Part shown: positions 1-7,819 of the stretch, piece after piece
Layout of the letters: each line of letters starts with the position of its first letter
Position numbering within the stretch: the first letter of the stretch is position 1
NCBI GenBank assembly: GCA_016932335.1
Contig: JAFGCZ010000012.1
Coordinates: forward strand, 308,721-372,720
DNA length: 64,000 nucleotides
Direction: 5' to 3'
From: Opitutales bacterium
GTDB lineage: Bacteria > Verrucomicrobiota > Verrucomicrobiia > Opitutales > Oceanipulchritudinaceae
The notes under the pieces: model-generated
Database searches by the model: none
The model's input: the letters and a program-made list of their open reading frames with translations, nothing else
What the model was told of the DNA's origin: nothing
Made by a program: the position numbers and the translations under genes

Positions 1-1
1 C

Positions 2-538
2 TATTTTCCGCATAAGCCTGAGCTTCACGTAGTCACCAACAACCAACTGCATATTGTCCGTTTGGCGATGCAACAGGTCATACGCGCCGGGTATAAACGC
101 ATTGCCTTTATTATGGATCGAGGGTGGGATATCACGGTCGATAATCTGTGGTGTGCCGGTTTTATTTGGGAGCAACAGAAACTGGCTCCCAAAGACCGTA
201 TCGCGCCATACTTGATCCCTGAGAAAGAGCCGTTGGTAGACTGGTTGCAGCGTATACGCCCTCAAGTGATCATCAGTAAAGGATCCTTTGTGGAAAGCAT
301 TCTCAAGCAACTGCAATGGCGCATTCCGGAGGATGTTGCATTTGTTGACTTGTTTAACGAAGACACTTCCGGAAACGTTGCCGGTGTGCGCCAAAACCAT
401 TTCCGGGTAGGAGAGCTGGCCGTGGAGACCTTGGCCTCCCAAATACAGTTAAGTATTCGTGGTATACCCAAAATTCCGACGACGACACACGTGGAAGGTA
501 CCTGGATCGAAGGGGCATCGCTACCGTATTTGAGTTGA
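2..538 (+). CDS. LacI-family transcriptional regulator, C-terminal part (5' truncated by window)
   Basis: An open frame runs in from the window edge and ends with TGA at 536-538; about 178 residues are visible. They read like the second half of a periplasmic-binding-protein-like LacI sensor domain: a segment on recurrent 'HIVRLAMQQVIRAGYKRIAF' type spacing (helix before a buried strand), then a strand 'PQVIISKG' and a closing 'VDLFNEDTSGNVAGVRQN' segment typical of LacI effector domains. The DNA-binding N-terminus lies outside the window, so the target and ligand cannot be judged. A TTG at 62 and an ATG at 68 are internal codons rather than starts, because the homologous reading continues upstream of them to base 2. 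The gene is separated from cobT by about 90 bases. Confidence 0.75.
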   Translation, partial: YFPHKPELHVVTNNQLHIVRLAMQQVIRAGYKRIAFIMDRGWDITVDNLWCAGFIWEQQKLAPKDRIAPYLIPEKEPLVDWLQRIRPQVIISKGSFVESILKQLQWRIPEDVAFVDLFNEDTSGNVAGVRQNHFRVGELAVETLASQIQLSIRGIPKIPTTTHVEGTWIEGASLPYLS

Positions 539-628
539 TGAAACCTAAGGGTTTTCCCATGGGATCTTACTGGCATGTTTTTGCATATAGACTTTACAGT
601 TTCTTAAGAATGAACAGATTTGCTGTTC

Positions 629-1648
629 ATGTTCGATGATCTAGCCACGTTTCAGGCAGCTTTGGCCACCATTCATGAACCCGATGAATCTGTTCGTCAG
701 ACAATCCTTAAAGATTGGGATACTCGAACCAAGATTCCGGGGAGTCTAGGGCGTTTGGAGGAAGTGGCCGCCGTTGTTGGTGCAGCGCAGCGTCGCAGAA
801 TCCCTCTGATGACTTTTCAGGCATTGCGCCTCTTTGCCGGGAGTCATGGAGTAACTTCCGAAGGGGTCAGCCCTTGCCCGGATGAGATTAACGATCAGAT
901 GTATGCCAATTTCGGGATTGGAGGAGCTGCCATCAATTGCATTTGTCGAAGCAATAACATCGAGTTTAAAGCCATAGATGCCGGGCTGGCTACGCCTACC
1001 GCGAATCTGCGTAAAGGCCCTGCTATGACCCGGGAGGAGACGTTGCAGGCATTGGCCCTCGGCTGGAACTCTGTTCCCTTTAAGGCCCACCTCTTTTCGG
1101 TTGGAGAAATGGGTATTGGCAATACAACTGCTGCCGCGGCAATCATTTGTGCCATTACCGGACGTTCTCCTAAAGAAGTCGTCGGACGCGGAGCCGGGTT
1201 GGATAATGCCGGTGTTTTGAGAAAAATTGAGGTTGTGGAAGATTCACTCAAAGTAAATGCGGAGTATTGCAATACTCCGTTTGGTATTTTGCAGGCTTTC
1301 GGTGGTCGGGAAATCGCCGCGATGACGGGAGCTTTACTGGGTGCCTGTGCACGTCATATTCCTGTTGTTATAGACGGTATTATTGCCGGTGCAGCATCTG
1401 CGCTGGCATTTGAATTGGCTCCGCAGTGCCGCAATTACTTCATTGGCGGGCATCGTTCCTTTGAGCCGGGGCATACCTCTTTTCTCGAGCACTATGGTAT
1501 CGAGCCGTTGATCAATTTGTATATGCGCCTTGGTGAAGGTACCGGAGCTGCTGTGGCCATGGGGATCATCCGCAACGCGGTGGATGCCCTCAATCACATG
1601 GCGACATTTGCCGAAGTTGGTGTAATTGACGTAGTTAACCGCGGGTGA
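629..1648 (+). CDS. cobT: Nicotinate-nucleotide--dimethylbenzimidazole phosphoribosyltransferase CobT
   Basis: CobT moves the ribose phosphate of nicotinate mononucleotide to a lower-ligand base (usually dimethylbenzimidazole), giving the alpha-ribazole phosphate needed for the cobalamin tail. The 339-residue protein is full length for the family. Visible family signatures are the N-terminal 'TKIPGSLGRLE' segment, 'FAGSHGV' (base-binding region), 'GEMGIGNTT' and the C-terminal 'RLGEGTGAA' loop containing the catalytic Glu. ATG 629 is chosen; a TTG at 620 would add three residues and neither has a clear Shine-Dalgarno. It overlaps cobS by four bases (GTGA), so the two are translationally coupled. 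No cobU/cobP or cobC is adjacent, and no cobalamin riboswitch could be recognised in the short leader. Confidence 0.93.
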   Translation: MFDDLATFQAALATIHEPDESVRQTILKDWDTRTKIPGSLGRLEEVAAVVGAAQRRRIPLMTFQALRLFAGSHGVTSEGVSPCPDEINDQMYANFGIGGAAINCICRSNNIEFKAIDAGLATPTANLRKGPAMTREETLQALALGWNSVPFKAHLFSVGEMGIGNTTAAAAIICAITGRSPKEVVGRGAGLDNAGVLRKIEVVEDSLKVNAEYCNTPFGILQAFGGREIAAMTGALLGACARHIPVVIDGIIAGAASALAFELAPQCRNYFIGGHRSFEPGHTSFLEHYGIEPLINLYMRLGEGTGAAVAMGIIRNAVDALNHMATFAEVGVIDVVNRG

Positions 1649-2403
1649 AACCTTATTGCACAGCATTAGCTTTTTTATCTCGCCTGCCAGTGCCGATACG
1701 CTGGCAGGTGTCGTCAGATGCCGCTTTTGCAAGAGTGGTTAATTTTCTTCCCCTCGCCGGGCTCACGCTAGGGGCTATCAACGGAGTGCTTGCCGGTATC
1801 GCTTTTCTTTTGTTGCCGGATTCTCTTGCCGCTGCCGTTACCACTTTTGGAGGAATGTTGATTAACGGCGCTCTCCACGAGGACGGATTTGCCGATTTCT
1901 TTGATGCTATTGGAGCACGTTCAAAGGATAAGCGTCTGGACATTATGAAGGATTCTCATGTTGGTGCTTTTGGTGCGCTTGCTTTGATTGCGGCCTGTAC
2001 CTTTCGAGTCCTTATTTATGTGGAAATCGCCCAGATTGACCTTGGCTTATGCATCGCTTTTCTGGTGCTGGCCGGAGGGTGGGGTCGTTGGCTGGCTCCC
2101 TATCTCTTGAAGGTCTGCACTTATTTGCACCGTAATGGAAAAGGCTTGGCGGGTGCCTGGCAGCATCCGTCTCTTCCATTTCTGGCTGGTTCAGCTGCTT
2201 TTTTTCTCATCGCATCCATCATCTTTTATATACCGCTGGGGCTGTCCTTTGCCTTGGTAGTTGGCATACTTGCCGTGGCTTTTCCGCATGTATTCCGCTA
2301 TTTTCTGGGAGGTATTAACGGGGACTGTTTGGGCTTTGCTTCCGTAAGTTGTGAGATCCTCTCAGGAATCGTTTTTCTGATGTGGATGGGACTCCTTGTT
2401 TGA
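1645..2403 (+). CDS. cobS: Adenosylcobinamide-GDP ribazoletransferase (cobalamin synthase) CobS
   Basis: CobS is the membrane enzyme that joins adenosylcobinamide-GDP to alpha-ribazole to make adenosylcobalamin. The 252-residue product starts with GTG inside the end of cobT. It opens with 'TALAFLSRLPVP', contains the metal-binding 'NGALHEDGFADFFD' motif (His and Asp residues) near residue 75 and 'SKDKRLDIMKDSHVGAFG' near residue 95, followed by several hydrophobic segments, all as in known CobS proteins. It ends directly against the stop of the next, oppositely oriented gene (2403/2404). With cobT it forms a two-gene nucleotide-loop assembly unit; the other pathway genes are not in view. Confidence 0.93.
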   Translation: MKPYCTALAFLSRLPVPIRWQVSSDAAFARVVNFLPLAGLTLGAINGVLAGIAFLLLPDSLAAAVTTFGGMLINGALHEDGFADFFDAIGARSKDKRLDIMKDSHVGAFGALALIAACTFRVLIYVEIAQIDLGLCIAFLVLAGGWGRWLAPYLLKVCTYLHRNGKGLAGAWQHPSLPFLAGSAAFFLIASIIFYIPLGLSFALVVGILAVAFPHVFRYFLGGINGDCLGFASVSCEILSGIVFLMWMGLLV

Positions 2404-4686
2404 TCACAAACTGGGAAGGTCTTCGAATCTTAGGCATTTCCATTCTATAGCACCCTCGGCAGAGAAACAGCGCTGTAGGAGAAGTCTTCGCCGTCCGGAG
2501 CATAAAGGCTTTCCACGCCTTTCCAGTGCAGCAAACACTGTCAATTCCAGAGTGTCGGAATGTGTGCTCAGCATGGGTGCAATCCGGGTTACAATATCTG
2601 AGGCGTGCAACGTCATGCCGTCGGTTTTGGTTTTCTCAGAGATTCCGGCTTTTAGTAATGCTGCTTCAATAATTCCGCTACTGAGAAAATCTCTCAGAGT
2701 TAAGAATGGCTTTTTCTGCTCAATTTCTGAGTAAATATCATGAGCCAATATGGCAGCATCCTCAGCGCTTAGTTCTATGAATGGAAGTGCTTCATCGTAG
2801 AGCGAGGCGAATGGAAATTTGCTGTATCGATTTTTCAACAGATCTCTCCATGTTGTTTCTGACATCGTGTTTATATTCAGAAATGCTTCGGAAAGAGGAG
2901 GACTCTTTGAGCTTTTACTTGTCCGGTAACGATCAAACAGCATATTGTTTCCGTTCTTTTCCCCCAGACTCATAGGCAGATAGTCTGTTTGTATTAGGCT
3001 TCGCAAACTGCCGATGGATTCCGGCTTTTTTGTGATGCAGTCAAACAGCATGAGCGGACTGTTGGTGCCATGTTTGTTCAACTCTTCAGTACGGAAGAGA
3101 TCGCTCTCCATGGGAGTCAGTCCATCGCTTATCCAATCACAGCTCCATTTAAAACAGGATCTTGTTTCAGGGACCGCCAGATCAATGACCGGTCCTCTCG
3201 GATCTATTGTCTTCAAGAGAAAGTCGATGGCTTCTGGTGTATCTTTTAGCTTCAGACGCCAGACGAGTTTTCTATTGGAATAAGCGTAGCTAGTGCTGGT
3301 TTCCCGAATATAGCTACTGGCTGTGCCGTTCCAAGATGTATAGACAAATGGAATGTTGCGGATTTCCAGAACCGGATTTCCATAGTTTTCAGGCAAGGCA
3401 TTCTCTGGAATTGGGGTATCAAACGGATAAACCCGTATATACGCGGCAGGAGTCGATGTCGGGGTAATGGTAATGGAATGTGCCTTGGCTATCCACTTAT
3501 TGTCCCAGACACCAATAGGCCTAAATCCATAAGGAGAGTAGGTCCATTTATTGTTTGTCAACGTGCGTGCCAACCCTTCTGACTGATCCTGTGGCTCCAG
3601 CATGGTGAGGCATTCTCCGGCCCCGATATAGCCACCACTGAAATCCATCCAGGCATGTATTTGTGATTCGCTTGGCTGGTTGTAGGTGCTGTGGGCATTG
3701 AAATCATTCAGATCAAAGACAAAGGTTGCGTAGGTGTTATTGTTGGTTACCTGCATTTCTGGAAGTCCACCCCAGAGAACGATGTAGCCTCTTGAGTCAT
3801 TGCCCATGTCAATGGGGAGTGCGTAAGGGTTCCACCAGGTTACTTTTTGATGGAACCGTATGCGGTGGTATTTATCGTATTTAGTATAGAATAAGCCCGC
3901 CGAAAGTTCCAGATCCACGGGAACAGGGGAGTAATATGGATAAATACCCGAAGAACCGTTCTGCAGGGGATGAGCCTGCTCGGCATTGTTCGGAATCCTT
4001 TTAATCATCGGAATCCCGTTCAGTTCTTTTCCCGAACGTATTTCCCAGATGGTTTCATTACATAATCGGCCAACAGTTTCTGTTTTGGCATCAAGCTCAC
4101 TCAACCTCTGTTTCAACATACCAGTTTCGTTGTCTACTGGTAATCCCAGGGAAAAAGTGTTGTTTGGCTCACTGGAAATTTGATCGTTTTCCGGTCTATC
4201 CTCGAATGAGTAACACTCACCCGTAGATGTAATCGTAAGGTTACTACCTATTCTATTGTTTTGTTCATCAAAGCTCCAGGCCGCATACCAGCATCGTTTT
4301 GGATCGTTTACAGACTTAACCTTTATCGGACAGACTTCGAGCTCTTCTGTCAGGTATATTTGGGTGTCGATATTATTCGTAAAGCCGCCCATGAATGAGT
4401 TTATTCCATTATGACGTATGGTTAGCAGGCTTGTTTCATTGTCGATGAAGACGGCGTAAGCACCTGTTGTCTCTTGCTTTAATTGTTGCAGTGCCTTGTC
4501 CTCAGCAAATTGCAGCGCCGCCTGTAACTCAATGTGTTGCCGTTCCAGGGCATTAATCTTTAGATACTCCGATAAATGCTGCGAGAGCAGCATGAGTGAA
4601 AGTCCCAAACATAATATGATTAAAAGAGATAGAAATAATGCGTAAGCGTTATTTGAAGAAAGAAAAAGCTCATCCCTATGCTTCAT
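2404..4686 (-). CDS. Large membrane-anchored protein resembling Verru_Chthon cassette protein A
   Basis: The 760-residue product has one N-terminal membrane segment at about residues 15-35 and a long, probably extracytoplasmic remainder, like large PilX/pseudopilin-associated proteins. Its C-terminal fifth contains a 'ASDIVTRIAPMLSTHSDTLEL' type segment that recalls the end of Verru_Chthon cassette protein A of Verrucomicrobia (an 'aD-plus-RSDTF' pattern), and the N-terminal 'YAAWSFDEQNNRIG' stretch fits the same family. This similarity is from memory of the family and is uncertain. The usual cassette partners (short pseudopilin-like proteins B-D) are not next to it. It follows the M16 peptidase gene by 15 bases and is probably cotranscribed. 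Confidence 0.5.
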   Translation of the reverse strand: MKHRDELFLSSNNAYALFLSLLIILCLGLSLMLLSQHLSEYLKINALERQHIELQAALQFAEDKALQQLKQETTGAYAVFIDNETSLLTIRHNGINSFMGGFTNNIDTQIYLTEELEVCPIKVKSVNDPKRCWYAAWSFDEQNNRIGSNLTITSTGECYSFEDRPENDQISSEPNNTFSLGLPVDNETGMLKQRLSELDAKTETVGRLCNETIWEIRSGKELNGIPMIKRIPNNAEQAHPLQNGSSGIYPYYSPVPVDLELSAGLFYTKYDKYHRIRFHQKVTWWNPYALPIDMGNDSRGYIVLWGGLPEMQVTNNNTYATFVFDLNDFNAHSTYNQPSESQIHAWMDFSGGYIGAGECLTMLEPQDQSEGLARTLTNNKWTYSPYGFRPIGVWDNKWIAKAHSITITPTSTPAAYIRVYPFDTPIPENALPENYGNPVLEIRNIPFVYTSWNGTASSYIRETSTSYAYSNRKLVWRLKLKDTPEAIDFLLKTIDPRGPVIDLAVPETRSCFKWSCDWISDGLTPMESDLFRTEELNKHGTNSPLMLFDCITKKPESIGSLRSLIQTDYLPMSLGEKNGNNMLFDRYRTSKSSKSPPLSEAFLNINTMSETTWRDLLKNRYSKFPFASLYDEALPFIELSAEDAAILAHDIYSEIEQKKPFLTLRDFLSSGIIEAALLKAGISEKTKTDGMTLHASDIVTRIAPMLSTHSDTLELTVFAALERRGKPLCSGRRRLLLQRCFSAEGAIEWKCLRFEDLPSL

Positions 4687-4701
4687 CTTTAGCTGGAATA
4701 C

Positions 4702-7263
4702 TTACTTCTCAGGTCCGACAATCAAAGAAATCGCCTTTGCCGGATCCAAATACTCTGAGGCAAACCGAGCAATGCTTTCTCTGTTTACACGCTCAAGTAA
4801 GGCTTTGTGATTGTTCCAGTTGTTGATATCTACTCCAAAGAGACAGTTCAGTCCGGCGTTAACGGCTCGCGATCCAATTGCCTGATGGGCAAAACGAGTC
4901 TGGCTCAGCAGGCGTAAGCGTGAGTGGGCGAGGTCTGCATCGCTGACATCTCCTTCTTTCAGGCGGGTTAGCTCTTTGGTGAATACGTCCAAGACAGCGT
5001 CTTCATCTCCTGGTCTGGTTCCGGCCATCAGGTTGAACATGCCGGTATGCAAGCCCGTCATGCGGTAGGCCCCAACATAATAGGCCAGCCCAAGCTCTTC
5101 TCTAACATGCAGAAAGAGTCTCCCAGACATATCATTAAGCAGTTCTTCGATAACGTTGGCGGTGTAATAATCCTCCGTATTAATCGCTGGGCCGGAGAAA
5201 GCCTGCAGCACAACGCTTTGCTCGCGTTCCATTTGTTCTCTGTAGCTTTGCGTCGCAGATGGTGGCGTAAACGGCGGCGATTCCTTCTCGAAGGCGTAAT
5301 CTGGAATCACACTCAAAATGGCTTCCAGTTCCGGCAGGATTTTATCCGGATCAAAATTACCACAGATGCTGATGACGGCGTTTCTGCTGAGCAAGAGACG
5401 CAAGGCGTGCTCCTTTACCGATTGTGCTGTAAGAGATTTTAGGGCGTCTAGTGTTCCGTAGGAATCGCATCCGTAGGGATGATCTCCGAAGAAATGTTTC
5501 CTTAGCTGTTTTCTCCCAAACTCTACGATATCATCCATATCCTCATTCAACTGGGCAATCTGAGCATTTCGTTCCCGTTCAAAGGTGGCTTCACTGAAGA
5601 GGGGGTGGAGTAATGCGTCTTCAATCAGATTGCAGGTGGTCATCACATCTTCGGAGAGCATTTCGATGCCAAATCCGAAGGCGTTGTTGCCGACAAACTC
5701 GTGGAAGATACCGCCCCGCGATTCAACTAGGCGGGCAACTTGCTCCGAAGAACGGTTTTTCGTATCGCGCAGTAATTGCGTTGCCAGAAGACCGGTGATT
5801 CCTGCGTTTGACTTGTCCTCATACAGAGGCCCTCCCAGCCCTGTGTAACGAATATGAACTTTGGGAATTGCGGTATCTTGTTGGTAGACAATTTTTGCTC
5901 CGTTCGGCAGCGTGATTAACTCAAAATTACTTAGTTGAACTTTTCTTTTTACTGATCGCTCTGTCTCTTTCGGTAACTCCTGGTTGAGTGACACTATGGT
6001 TCTGGATTCCGCAGTCAGGTACGTTAGAATCAGTCGGGGTATATCACTGAAATGAACTGTTTGGAGCAGTTTAAAGTAGCTTTTGGGGTATTCCAGATCG
6101 CCCACCACGACTTCTGCTAATCCCAGTCGGGATGCCTGAGCACTGATAGTCTTTCTCGCATTGATTTCTCCAACAATGGCTTGGCGACGAGCTTTTTGCA
6201 GATCATCAGGGTGTATTCCCTGACGCGATACTCTGGCCAGTTCATCCTGAATGGCATTTTCAACAGCGTCCTGTTTGTCCGGATCGCAAGTATAAGAGAT
6301 CCAGAAGATTCCAGTGGTTCCCGGATTCCAGCAGGAGGTAGAGATACTGTGTACCAACTCGTTGCGTTCTCGTAGGCTTTGATAAAGAATAGAGCTTTCT
6401 CCTCCACCCAACACTGCGGCCAGCAGGTCCAGAGCTACCGAGTCTGCATGGTTTATTCCGGGAATTCGAAAAGCGATGGCCCCACGGCAAATATTGACGC
6501 TTCCTATCATTCGCTCTTCTCGGGGGGCCAGTTGTGCCGGCTCTGCCGGAATGAAGCGCATTGGCAGCGCTTTCCGCTCCACATCGTAGAAATAGCTTTC
6601 CAGATAGGCGTTGAGTGCATCTCTGTCGATATCGCCTGCAACCACAACCACCATATTGTTGGGCACGTAGCGGCTGGTATAGTAATTCCTTAAGTCCTCT
6701 ACGGAAACTTTTAGAAAAAGGTCTCTATTCCCCAACACGGGGTGTCCGAATGGATGATTGCGGAAAACGGTTCTAAAAATGGCTCGGGAGACTTGGCGAT
6801 CCGGTTCATCAAAGGCCATGTCAATTTCTCTCAGGATAACCTCGCGTTCTTTTTCGTAATCCTCCTGCACCAATTTTGCCCGGAAAACCAGGTCGCTGAG
6901 AACATCAAATGCCGTTTCCGCGCCTTCCGAAGGAACATCCGCATAATAGACGGTTCGGTCGAAAGAAGTGTAGGCATTTAGCTGGCCTCCGATTTGGGTA
7001 ATTGCCGCGCTCAGTTCAGGACCTTCTCGCTGCTCGCTTCCTTTAAAAACCATGTGCTCCAGGAAATGGGAAACTCCAGCTCCCGTTTTATCCGCCTCAT
7101 CCATGCTGCCCGTTTTTACCCACACCTGAACACTGACTAACTCTGCAGAATGATCCTCTTTGAAGATGACAATTAAACCGTTTGGTAAAATAAAACGGTC
7201 TACTGATTCTTTAAAAAAAGGAGCCAGTAAGGAATCGGTGAGGAGAGAATCTCGATTGTTCAT
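4702..7263 (-). CDS. M16-family zinc metallopeptidase, two-domain
   Basis: The 853-residue protein carries two tandem M16 modules. The first holds the inverted zinc motif HFLEH at residues 66-70 and, some 75 residues later, the Glu-rich 'REVILREIDMAFDEPD' segment that supplies the third zinc ligand. The second module (from about residue 435) has the fold pattern but no HxxEH, as is usual for the inactive half. No signal peptide is evident, so location is unclear; related proteins degrade peptides in the periplasm or cytoplasm. ATG 7263 is used. It lies 8 bases after the Minf_1886 gene and 15 before the large membrane protein, implying a three-gene operon. Confidence 0.88.
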   Translation of the reverse strand: MNNRDSLLTDSLLAPFFKESVDRFILPNGLIVIFKEDHSAELVSVQVWVKTGSMDEADKTGAGVSHFLEHMVFKGSEQREGPELSAAITQIGGQLNAYTSFDRTVYYADVPSEGAETAFDVLSDLVFRAKLVQEDYEKEREVILREIDMAFDEPDRQVSRAIFRTVFRNHPFGHPVLGNRDLFLKVSVEDLRNYYTSRYVPNNMVVVVAGDIDRDALNAYLESYFYDVERKALPMRFIPAEPAQLAPREERMIGSVNICRGAIAFRIPGINHADSVALDLLAAVLGGGESSILYQSLRERNELVHSISTSCWNPGTTGIFWISYTCDPDKQDAVENAIQDELARVSRQGIHPDDLQKARRQAIVGEINARKTISAQASRLGLAEVVVGDLEYPKSYFKLLQTVHFSDIPRLILTYLTAESRTIVSLNQELPKETERSVKRKVQLSNFELITLPNGAKIVYQQDTAIPKVHIRYTGLGGPLYEDKSNAGITGLLATQLLRDTKNRSSEQVARLVESRGGIFHEFVGNNAFGFGIEMLSEDVMTTCNLIEDALLHPLFSEATFERERNAQIAQLNEDMDDIVEFGRKQLRKHFFGDHPYGCDSYGTLDALKSLTAQSVKEHALRLLLSRNAVISICGNFDPDKILPELEAILSVIPDYAFEKESPPFTPPSATQSYREQMEREQSVVLQAFSGPAINTEDYYTANVIEELLNDMSGRLFLHVREELGLAYYVGAYRMTGLHTGMFNLMAGTRPGDEDAVLDVFTKELTRLKEGDVSDADLAHSRLRLLSQTRFAHQAIGSRAVNAGLNCLFGVDINNWNNHKALLERVNRESIARFASEYLDPAKAISLIVGPEK

Positions 7264-7271
7264 AGTAGAGT

Positions 7272-7697
7272 TCAGCTATGGCGCTTGCTTTTCGGAAGAA
7301 AGGGGTGGGTGAAGGCCTCTTCAAAATCAAAAACATGTATAAAATCTTCCCGGGAATCCTCTGCGGTTTTTCCAAAGACACCGTAATCTACCAGATTAAA
7401 AACGATTTCTCCGAAATCTTCGCTCCGCTTGATTCCCCAGTTGTGGAATAGTGTCAGAGTCATTGGTCCAAACTGTTCCAGAGAAAAGGTTCGTATCCCC
7501 TCCATCAATTCCTGCCCTGATACATGATGGGATTTTCTCGGTTCGTTATGCTCGCTGATCTGCTTAATGGTGAAATCAAGAGCCTTGCGTATAAAAAAAT
7601 AAGCACCTCGTTCATATCGGGGATCATTCTTAATGATCACCGATACGACTTCGGCAAAGTCTTTACGTCCGAAATGTGCGAATTCTTCTTTACTCAT
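7272..7697 (-). CDS. Minf_1886-family conserved protein
   Basis: A 141-residue soluble protein of the family named after Methylacidiphilum Minf_1886, common in Verrucomicrobia and Planctomycetes and of unknown function. Recognisable family landmarks are 'DPRYERGAYFFIRKAL', 'HHVSGQELMEGIR', 'LEQFGPMTLTLFHNWGI' and 'DFGEIVFNLVDYGVFGKT', followed by an acidic aromatic tail. ATG 7697 is preferred because the family starts a short way before the DPRY segment; a TTG at 7748 would add 17 residues that reach back into the terminator of the preceding gene. It is the first gene of the unit with the M16 peptidase. Confidence 0.8.
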   Translation of the reverse strand: MSKEEFAHFGRKDFAEVVSVIIKNDPRYERGAYFFIRKALDFTIKQISEHNEPRKSHHVSGQELMEGIRTFSLEQFGPMTLTLFHNWGIKRSEDFGEIVFNLVDYGVFGKTAEDSREDFIHVFDFEEAFTHPFLPKSKRHS

Positions 7698-7770
7698 CAG
7701 CCTGCTTATAAAGCTATTAACCTTAGCCAAAAGCTGGCTAAGCTGCAAGAAGCTTCATCTTTTAGGGTAA

Positions 7771-7803
7771 AGAAAAACCGAACCTTTCGGGTTCGGTCTT
7801 TCT
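7771..7803 (-). terminator. Rho-independent terminator of the 13.6-7.8 kb operon
   Basis: An 8-bp stem (7777-7784 with 7790-7797, loop TTTCG) is followed on the minus strand by a run rich in T. It lies 17-50 bases after the stop of the 7820-9973 gene. The plus-strand side is also T-rich, but no plus-strand gene ends here. Confidence 0.8.
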
Positions 7804-7819
7804 GATGAATTCGTTGGAC

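Noticed and set aside
539..628. Cobalamin riboswitch before cobT.
   Set aside because: The gap is about 90 bases and lacks the conserved B12-box and multi-stem layout.
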